Positions 58,156 through 64,000 of a DNA stretch of 64,000 bases are shown here, in pieces (within the stretch, counting starts at the first letter, position 1; every line of letters begins with the position of its first letter). Source of the stretch: Ruegeria sp. 6PALISEP08 (GTDB taxonomy: Bacteria; Pseudomonadota; Alphaproteobacteria; Rhodobacterales; Rhodobacteraceae). The notes under the pieces are model-generated. The model saw nothing but the letters and a program-made list of their open reading frames with translations, made no database searches and was not told the origin of the DNA. Position numbers and translations under genes: made by a program. The stretch spans positions 186,001 through 250,000 of the forward strand of contig NZ_LGXZ01000002.1 in NCBI RefSeq assembly GCF_001238295.1. Reading direction: 5' to 3'.

Positions 58156-59433
58156 TCAACCAAGCCGCTTACGGATCCGTCGGATTGCGAACCATACTCC
58201 GGCCACAACGGGGATTGTAACCGCCGCTGTCAACATACCCTTGCTGATGCCCGAAGCCGTCAGCGGATACAGAAGATAGCTCACCAGAGAAACCGCGTAG
58301 TAACTGATGGCAACAACAGAAAGCCCCTCGACTGTATGTTGCAGACGCAAGGCCAGATCGGCCCGACGGTCCATGCTTTCCAACAGCGCCTGGTTCTGCT
58401 CACTGCGCTCCACGTCCACCCTGGTCCGCAACAACTCGCCCGCACGGATGGCCCGGTCGGACAATGCCTGAAGACGGCGTTCAGTGGATTTTACGGTACG
58501 GATCGCAGGGTCATAGCGCCGCATCATGAAATCGGCAAAGTTCTGACCGCCCTGGAACCGCTCTTCGCGCAGCACTTCAATCCGCTGGTTAACGATAGCT
58601 TCGTATGCACCCGTTGCTCCGAACCGGAACGAACACCGGGCTGACAAAGTTTCGAGTTCAATCGAGGTCGACAAGAGATCGTTCAGAAGCGCGTCAGGCT
58701 GGGCCGAGTTGTCAGTCATTTGCCCCATCAACTGGGTCAGCTGCCCGTCCAATTCCCCGATACGCGGCATCAGTTGCTTAACGCGTGCGAAACCCAACAT
58801 GGACATCGCCTTGTAAGTCTCAATCTCGCAGAGGCGCTGGAGAACCCGCCCCGTCCGACGCCGACCAGTCCCCTCGGCCACAAACATTGCAAAGCGCATG
58901 TGACCTGCCGGATCAATACGAAAATCGCTCGCGCACACGGCAGCATCATCCAACACCCTGGCCACAGCCAGGCTTTCAGGCTCGAACCAATCCAGCAATT
59001 TGGATTTAATCGCATCGTCACTTTCACGTTCTATCACGCGAACCATCACAGACGTGACCCTTTGCCCCGGGCTGGCCATCAGCCAATCCGGCGGAAAGAC
59101 TTCGAAATCGGCCGGGTTGAACGCGCGGTCGCTCACGTTCTGCGCGATTGCAGTATAGGTGACAAACTCTGTGTGTTGCTCCCATTTCAGCCAATGTCTA
59201 CCGATCTGACCGGCGTAATGTGTGGCATCAGGCTGCGGATGCTGTGCACCATGGCGATCCAGAAGGTTGATCAAATGGGCCAAATCCTCACGCCGATCAC
59301 GGGCGACGGCAGCTTCCGGTTTCTTGATCGCCAGAAAGGTCACCGTACAGGGCATTGATGCGACCGGGAACGGTCGCGCGTGCAACTCATTGGCCAACGC
59401 ATAGCGAAGGGGATGGTCATCTATCGGTGTCAT
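58156..59433 (-). CDS. DUF3422 family membrane protein
   Basis: 425 residues. The N-terminus (RYALANELHARPFPVASMP) and the long central helical region, with LRLQHTVEGLSVVAISYYAVSLV and two C-terminal membrane helices, match DUF3422, a family of unknown function found in Alphaproteobacteria and some others. The region around 330-380 could be coiled coil (RRLQALSDRAIRAGELLRTRVDVER). It stands alone between MFS and VOC genes. Confidence 0.88.
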   Translation of the reverse strand: MTPIDDHPLRYALANELHARPFPVASMPCTVTFLAIKKPEAAVARDRREDLAHLINLLDRHGAQHPQPDATHYAGQIGRHWLKWEQHTEFVTYTAIAQNVSDRAFNPADFEVFPPDWLMASPGQRVTSVMVRVIERESDDAIKSKLLDWFEPESLAVARVLDDAAVCASDFRIDPAGHMRFAMFVAEGTGRRRTGRVLQRLCEIETYKAMSMLGFARVKQLMPRIGELDGQLTQLMGQMTDNSAQPDALLNDLLSTSIELETLSARCSFRFGATGAYEAIVNQRIEVLREERFQGGQNFADFMMRRYDPAIRTVKSTERRLQALSDRAIRAGELLRTRVDVERSEQNQALLESMDRRADLALRLQHTVEGLSVVAISYYAVSLVSYLLYPLTASGISKGMLTAAVTIPVVAGVWFAIRRIRKRLG

Positions 59434-59540
59434 TCAGTGCTCCGCCTCATCCCGCGCACTATACGACACAAAGGATTTACATCAATTCTCTTTTTATTTC
59501 ATATACTTACAGGGATACAATGGTATACAAATCTGCTATC

Positions 59541-59900
59541 TCATTGATTTGGCTGCCACAGCTCAATGGGATTGCCTTCCGGATCATGGATGCGGGCGAA
59601 TTTCCCAACCTCACTGTTCCAGTCCGGATTGGTTTCGACCCTGATTCCCGAAGCCTGCAACTGCGCTATCATCGCAGCCAGATCATCAACACGGAAATTG
59701 ATCATCCACTGTTGATCTGCCTGCCCGAAATACTCGGTATCCTGCGCAAACGGGGCAAATACCGTATAACCTTCACGCTGCTTCCAAGGTGCGGGATCGT
59801 AGTGATTGACACCTAAGTGAGTCTGATACCAAGCGCTTAACGCCTGTGGGTCCTTTGCCCGAAAGAACACACCGCCTATTCCATTCACCTTCTGCATCAT
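59541..59900 (-). CDS. VOC (glyoxalase/dioxygenase superfamily) protein
   Basis: 119 residues, two beta-alpha-beta-beta-beta modules: VNGIGGVFFRAKDPQALSAWY at the start, and INFRVDDLAAMIAQLQASGI and IHDPEGNPIELWQPNQ at the end. The final E in GNPIELW is a usual metal ligand. AGGAGG precedes the ATG. Substrate unknown. A dispersed hairpin repeat lies just upstream of this gene. Confidence 0.85.
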   Translation of the reverse strand: MMQKVNGIGGVFFRAKDPQALSAWYQTHLGVNHYDPAPWKQREGYTVFAPFAQDTEYFGQADQQWMINFRVDDLAAMIAQLQASGIRVETNPDWNSEVGKFARIHDPEGNPIELWQPNQ

Positions 59901-59942
59901 CGACCTCCTGATCCATCACCCAATCATACCACGTGCTACGGC

Positions 59943-59991
59943 TTCATCTGGCTAAAAATATCCTGGGGGTCAGGAGGCAAAGCCTCCTCCA
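59943..59991. repeat. Dispersed hairpin repeat, copy 2
   Basis: Begins ttcatctggctaaaaatatc, as copy 1 at 46261 with a few changes, then a 7-bp stem AGGAGGC/GCCTCCT around loop AAA (59972-59988). Two stem positions differ from copy 1 on both sides in a way that keeps pairing (59975/59985 and 59972/59988). It lies between the VOC gene and the pntB terminator. Confidence 0.75.
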
Positions 59992-60000
59992 GTACAAAGG

Positions 60001-60026
60001 AAAAGGGCGCCCTCAGGCGCCCTTTG
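60001..60026 (-). terminator. Rho-independent terminator after pntB
   Basis: On the minus strand AAAGGGCGCC, loop TGAG, GGCGCCCTTT and then further T/C. It is a perfect 10-bp stem 23 bases after the pntB stop codon. Confidence 0.85.
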
Positions 60027-60048
60027 CAATTTGATTACAGCTATTGGC

Positions 60049-61503
60049 TCAATCGATCATCGGCAAAAGCTTGTCCAACGATGCTTTGGCATCGCCATAG
60101 AACATGCGAGTGTTCTCTTTAAAGAACAGCGGGTTTTCGATGCCTGAATAGCCGGTGCCCTGACCGCGCTTAGACACGAACACCTGCTTGGCCTTCCAGC
60201 ATTCCAGAACCGGCATTCCAGCAATGGGGCTGTTTGGGTCTTCCTGCGCCGCTGGGTTCACGATGTCGTTGGAACCAATGACGATGGCCACATCCGTGTC
60301 AGGGAAATCGTCGTTGATCTCGTCCATTTCCAGAACGATGTCATACGGAACCTTTGCCTCGGCCAGCAGAACGTTCATATGTCCTGGAAGACGACCGGCA
60401 ACAGGATGGATTGCAAAACGCACGTTCTTGCCCTTGGCGCGCAGCTTGCGGACTAGCTCGCTGACTGACTGCTGCGCCTGAGCCACGGCCATACCGTAGC
60501 CGGGGATGATGACAATGCTGTCGGCGTCATTCAGAGCCGCAGCGACGCCATCAGCCTCGATTGCGATCTGTTCACCCTCAACGGCCATCTGCTCACCCTG
60601 TGGGCCGCCAAAGCCACCCAGGATCACGCTGACGAAATGCCGGTTCATCGCCTTACACATGATGTAGGACAGGATCGCACCCGACGAACCCACAAGCGCA
60701 CCGACCACAATCAGCAGGTCGTTGCCCAGCGAGAAACCGATCGCCGCAGCCGCCCAGCCCGAATAGCTGTTCAGCATAGACACAACCACCGGCATGTCAG
60801 CACCGCCGATACCCATGATCAGGTGATAGCCAATGAACAGCGCCGCCAAGGTCATCAGGAAAAGCGGGAAGAAGCCGCCGGTCGAGGTGTACCAGACCAG
60901 GCAGATCAGCGAGAGACCCGCAGCCGTGGCGTTCAGCGCATGGCCACCGGGCAGCTTGGTCGCCACCGACGTCACTTTGCCCGCCAGCTTGCCATAGGCC
61001 ACAACCGAGCCTGTAAAGGTAATCGCGCCGATGAAAATACCAAGGAACAGTTCCACGTGCAGAATTGCCAGTTCCGCCGGTGTCTTCTTGGCAATCAGCT
61101 TGGCAAAAGCGCCCAGATCATGCAGATCAGCCTCTTTCGCGGAATCCGCGATTGCCATGACCTGCGCTACGTTGCCGATCTCGAAATGCGCGTTGAAACC
61201 CACAAACACAGCCGCCAGACCAACCAGCGAGTGCATCGCAGCCACCAGTTGCGGCATCTCGGTCATCTGGACGCGCTGCGCCACATATTGACCGATCAGG
61301 CCGCCGCCCGCGATCAGCAGCAGCGACAGCAGCCACAGACCGGAACCGGGGCCAACAAGTGTGGCGAAGACCGCCAGTGCCATACCGACGATGCCGTACC
61401 AGACCGCGCGTTTCGCGCTTTCCTGGTTCGACAGACCGCCGAGCGAAAGGATGAAAAGGACAGCCGCAACAACGTATGCGGCAGTAGTGAAGCCATAATC
61501 CAT
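60049..61503 (-). CDS. pntB: NAD(P) transhydrogenase subunit beta
   Basis: 484 residues. The N-terminal membrane part (about 1-265, many helices) is followed by the NADP(H)-binding domain III with [35 protein letters not shown] and [20 protein letters not shown]. With PntA it uses the proton gradient to transfer hydride from NADH to NADP+. AAGGAGG is present before the start. 13 bases separate it from pntA. Confidence 0.97.
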   Translation of the reverse strand: MDYGFTTAAYVVAAVLFILSLGGLSNQESAKRAVWYGIVGMALAVFATLVGPGSGLWLLSLLLIAGGGLIGQYVAQRVQMTEMPQLVAAMHSLVGLAAVFVGFNAHFEIGNVAQVMAIADSAKEADLHDLGAFAKLIAKKTPAELAILHVELFLGIFIGAITFTGSVVAYGKLAGKVTSVATKLPGGHALNATAAGLSLICLVWYTSTGGFFPLFLMTLAALFIGYHLIMGIGGADMPVVVSMLNSYSGWAAAAIGFSLGNDLLIVVGALVGSSGAILSYIMCKAMNRHFVSVILGGFGGPQGEQMAVEGEQIAIEADGVAAALNDADSIVIIPGYGMAVAQAQQSVSELVRKLRAKGKNVRFAIHPVAGRLPGHMNVLLAEAKVPYDIVLEMDEINDDFPDTDVAIVIGSNDIVNPAAQEDPNSPIAGMPVLECWKAKQVFVSKRGQGTGYSGIENPLFFKENTRMFYGDAKASLDKLLPMID

Positions 61504-61516
61504 GTGCCCGGCCTCC

Positions 61517-63088
61517 TTAAGATTTCTGGAACATGGCGAGCATGCGCCGGGTTACGAGGAAGCCGCCGAAGATGTTGATCCCCGCCATGAAGACGGACAG
61601 CGCCGCCAGCAGAATGACCAGGAACGATCCCGACCCGATCTGCATCAAGGCCCCGACGATGATAATCGACGAGATCGCATTGGTGATCGCCATCAGCGGT
61701 GTGTGCAGCGAATGTGAGACGTTCCAGATCACCTGGAAGCCCACAAAGATGGCCAGTACGAAGACGATGAAGTGCTGCATGAAGCTGGCCGGAGCAATTA
61801 GCCCCACCAGCAGCATCAGCGCACCGCCTACCCCCAGCAAGGTGAACTGCTGCTTGGTCTGCGCCTTGAAGGCTGCAATCTCTTGCGCTTTTTTCTCTTC
61901 CGGGGTCAATTCCTTGACCTCGGGCTTCTTCTGCGCCGCAATCGCCTGCACCTTGGGTGGTGGCGGCGGGAAGGTGATCTCACCCTCATGCGTCACGGTC
62001 GAGCCGCGGATCACGTCATCTTCCATGTCGTGATTGATCTGACCGTCCTTTTCAGGCGTCAGGTCGGTCATCATGTGACGGATGTTGGTGGCATAAAGCG
62101 ACGAAGATTGCGCTGCCATCCGGCTGGGGAAGTCGGTATAGCCGATGATGGTCACGCCATTATCGGTCACGATCTTCTCATCTGCGACGGTCAGCTTGCA
62201 GTTGCCGCCTTTTTCCGCCGCGAGGTCAACGATAACCGAACCCGGCTTCATGCTCTCGACCATATCCTTGGTCCAAAGCTCAGGCGCTTCGCGGTTCGGG
62301 ATCAGCGCGGTGGTGATTACAATGTCTATTTCCGGAGCAAGTTCGCGGAACTTGGCCAGCTGCGCGTTGCGGAATTCCTCGGACTGGACCGAGGCATAGC
62401 CGCCGGTGGCCGCACCGTCCTGCTGGTCTTCCTCGAAATCCAGATAGACAAACTCGGCGCCCATCGATTCGACCTGTTCGGCCACTTCGGGGCGCACGTC
62501 GAACGCATAGGTGATCGCGCCCAGCGAGGTCGAGGTTCCGATGGCGGCCAGGCCAGCCACACCCGCGCCCACAATCAGCACCTTGGCAGGCGGCACTTTA
62601 CCGGCAGCCGTTACCTGACCGGTGAAAAAGCGGCCAAAGTTGTTGCCTGCCTCGATCACCGCGCGATAACCCGCGATATTGGCCATCGAAGAAAGCGCGT
62701 CCATCTTCTGGGCACGTGAAATACGTGGCACCATTTCCATGGCGATGACGTTGGCACCCTTGGACTTTGCCAGCTCCATTCCTTCTTCGTTGCCCGCAGG
62801 ATTGAAGAAGGAAATCAGTGTCTTACCCTTGGTCAGACGCTTCATCTCGGTTTCGGTCGGAATGCGCACCTTGGCGACGATGTCGGCAGCCTTCCACAGC
62901 GACGCTGCCGTTTTTACGACCTCGACACCTGCGGCTTCATAGGCAGCATCCGAAAAGCCCGCAGCAGCACCTGCCCCTTTTTCGATCAGGCAGTCATAGC
63001 CCAGTTTCTGCAATTGCACGGCAGACTCAGGTGTCATCGCAACCCGGTTCTCACCGTCCAGTCTTTCTTTTGGCGTGCCTATCTTCAC
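61517..63088 (-). CDS. pntA: NAD(P) transhydrogenase subunit alpha
   Basis: 523 residues. Domain I (about 1-375) is the NAD(H)-binding part similar to alanine dehydrogenase: [41 protein letters not shown]-type Rossmann glycines, and [11 protein letters not shown] Pro/Lys-rich linker ([19 protein letters not shown]) leads to the short membrane domain with four helices. It is the fused E. coli-type alpha subunit; the three-gene Rhodospirillum layout is not used. The start codon is GTG at 63088 with GGGGG upstream. Confidence 0.97.
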   Translation of the reverse strand: MKIGTPKERLDGENRVAMTPESAVQLQKLGYDCLIEKGAGAAAGFSDAAYEAAGVEVVKTAASLWKAADIVAKVRIPTETEMKRLTKGKTLISFFNPAGNEEGMELAKSKGANVIAMEMVPRISRAQKMDALSSMANIAGYRAVIEAGNNFGRFFTGQVTAAGKVPPAKVLIVGAGVAGLAAIGTSTSLGAITYAFDVRPEVAEQVESMGAEFVYLDFEEDQQDGAATGGYASVQSEEFRNAQLAKFRELAPEIDIVITTALIPNREAPELWTKDMVESMKPGSVIVDLAAEKGGNCKLTVADEKIVTDNGVTIIGYTDFPSRMAAQSSSLYATNIRHMMTDLTPEKDGQINHDMEDDVIRGSTVTHEGEITFPPPPPKVQAIAAQKKPEVKELTPEEKKAQEIAAFKAQTKQQFTLLGVGGALMLLVGLIAPASFMQHFIVFVLAIFVGFQVIWNVSHSLHTPLMAITNAISSIIIVGALMQIGSGSFLVILLAALSVFMAGINIFGGFLVTRRMLAMFQKS

Positions 63089-63134
63089 TGGCAGTCCCCC
63101 TAATTCTTACTCTGTCTGAGCGGGTGGTCGGTAT

Positions 63135-63151
63135 TCTTTGTTAAGCAAAGA
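63135..63151. promoter_or_regulatory. Inverted repeat TCTTTG/CAAAGA in the pnt leader
   Basis: Two 6-base halves are separated by TTAAG and touch the candidate -10 of the pnt promoter, so a repressor bound here would block it. No regulator can be assigned. Confidence 0.3.
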
Positions 63152-63178
63152 TGTATCCTGCGCAATATTATTTCGCAA
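63151..63178 (-). promoter_or_regulatory. Candidate pntAB promoter
   Basis: On the minus strand TTGCGA and ATACAT are 16 bases apart, about 60-90 bases upstream of the pntA GTG, in an AT-rich stretch. Moderate match to sigma-70. Confidence 0.4.
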
Positions 63179-63217
63179 GTGCAGCATTTTTTATGTGAAA
63201 TCATAAAGAGCATCACC

Positions 63218-63667
63218 CTAGATCCATCGCCGGGTCTTGCGCTCATAGCGGGCAAAGTCAGCCCGGAATGTTCGGCGCAGGCGGTTTTCTTCCGGCAGGA
63301 TGAACCGGCGTTCCAGCACCCAGACAAAGACCGGTACAAGAACCAAAGACAACACGGCGTCAAACCGCAGCACAAGACCGGCCAAAATCAGAACGTCACC
63401 CACATAGATCGGATTTCGGCTCCGCTTGTAGATGCCCGACTGGACCATCGACGATGGTGTTTCATGGGGAATTACGGTTGTCTGGTGACGGCGGAATTCG
63501 ACCACGGCCAGAACTGCCATCAAGATCCCGCCGCCGATCAGCGCGCCGCTGAGCAGGTCGGTAAAACCACTTTCAAGGGACAAGCCGAACGACAGGTACT
63601 TTGCCTGCATCCAGGCCGCCACAGCAAAGGCGATCAACCAAACTGGCGGTACATCTATCCAGCGCAT
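63218..63667 (-). CDS. Isoprenylcysteine carboxyl methyltransferase-like membrane protein
   Basis: 149 residues with about four membrane helices. The C-terminal half has the ICMT/PEMT-type signature: SGIYKRSRNPIYVGDVLIL, then ERRFILPEENRLRRTFRADFARYERKTRRW, containing the Arg-Asn-Pro and Glu-Glu residues that bind S-adenosylmethionine. Bacterial members methylate unknown lipid or protein substrates. It is transcribed towards pntA, with the pnt promoter region between them. Confidence 0.85.
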   Translation of the reverse strand: MRWIDVPPVWLIAFAVAAWMQAKYLSFGLSLESGFTDLLSGALIGGGILMAVLAVVEFRRHQTTVIPHETPSSMVQSGIYKRSRNPIYVGDVLILAGLVLRFDAVLSLVLVPVFVWVLERRFILPEENRLRRTFRADFARYERKTRRWI

Positions 63668-63839
63668 GTTATGCCCTCATAAGTGGCGACAAGACCGGGG
63701 CCACGTCGCTTCTGGGCCATGTCCTACCGCTTTTGACCCAAAATGGCAAAAGACCAGTATGTCGCATCGATAGACACGCATGTGAGGATGGGCTACCTCA
63801 GAAGCAAGCACATGAAATTTCACAAATAAGCGAGCCTTC

Positions 63840-64000
63840 ATGACCGACTTTGCAGCAACCAAAGCCATGTTCGACCTGCCCGAGGGTGTGATCTATCTGG
63901 ACGGCAACTCATTGGGCCCTCTGCCCAAATCCGCGACCTCGCGGGTGCAGGAGATGCTGACAAACGAATGGGGTCAGATGTTGATCACCGGTTGGAACAA
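63840..64000 (+). CDS. kynU: Kynureninase, N-terminal 53 codons
   Basis: From the ATG at 63840 the frame stays open to the window end. It reads MTDFAATKAMFDLPEG, then VIYLDGNSLGPLPKSA and TNEWGQMLITGWN. The YLDGNSLGPLP motif is characteristic of kynureninase, a PLP enzyme that splits kynurenine into anthranilate and alanine in tryptophan breakdown. The lysine region is beyond the window. The 172 bases before it hold no clear promoter or other gene. Confidence 0.87.
   Translation, partial: MTDFAATKAMFDLPEGVIYLDGNSLGPLPKSATSRVQEMLTNEWGQMLITGWN

Overview
The window reads as chromosomal DNA of a marine alphaproteobacterium of the Roseobacter group (Rhodobacteraceae, Ruegeria/Silicibacter-like). 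This rests on gene content: a 14-subunit nuo operon interleaved with DUF5337, DUF5333 and other small Rhodobacterales genes, a trimethylamine methyltransferase-family gene, a PleD/DUF3572 pair, a leucine (liu) catabolic cluster and DUF3422. The DNA is GC-rich throughout except for one clearly AT-rich gene at 32484-33305. I see no rRNA, tRNA, CRISPR array, insertion sequence or prophage. No gap without a gene exceeds 300 bases; the longest is 277 bases (52885-53161).

Layout. 1-168: start of an MttB-family gene (cut by the window edge). 284-2777: HAD phosphatase, DUF3572, and a PleD-type GGDEF protein with degenerate receiver domains. 2783-4690: a four-gene minus-strand operon (EF-hand protein, ECF sigma factor, small membrane-anchored putative anti-sigma, Spy/CnrX-like periplasmic protein). 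4913-6038: DUF983 and a NUDIX hydrolase. 6049-9253: birA-coaX-rnj, downstream of the nuo operon but separated from it by a terminator-like hairpin. 9308-26601: the complete nuo operon (A,B,C,D,E,F,G,H,I,J,K,L,M,N in transcription order) with accessory genes between C/D, E/F, F/G, I/J and possibly G/H. Two of these, of 40 and 58 codons, were found by direct reading.

26789-36798: leucine/isovalerate catabolism (liuC, liuE, liuD, an ASCH-domain gene, liuB, an AT-rich DUF6602 nuclease-like gene, an acyl-CoA synthetase, then liuA), with an OmpW-like porin on the other strand between the synthetase and liuA. 36960-43850: DegT aminotransferase, phosphoglycolate phosphatase, then glmU-glmS-GNAT-AlkD overlapping in series, and a lipoprotein. 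43942-46273: moaA and waaA.

46316-56943: a peptide/N-acyl-amino-acid utilisation island. Three tandem M20D amidohydrolase paralogs, argE-like deacetylase and a fused two-NBD ABC ATPase lie on the minus strand; the matching solute-binding protein and two permeases are divergent on the plus strand. 56951-63667: MFS transporter, DUF3422, VOC protein, pntB-pntA transhydrogenase, an ICMT-like methyltransferase. 63840-end: start of kynureninase.

The most interesting items are: the AT-rich DUF6602 gene fused by 4-base overlap into the liu operon; the triplicated M20 genes with their transporter; a dispersed hairpin repeat (46261 and 59943) whose two copies differ by compensatory stem changes and one of which supplies the waaA stop codon; the long HhH-bearing extension of NuoE and the His/Asp-rich insert of NuoL; and a PleD homolog that has lost the phosphoacceptor aspartates and the I-site. 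I do not see an obvious complete new multi-gene system.
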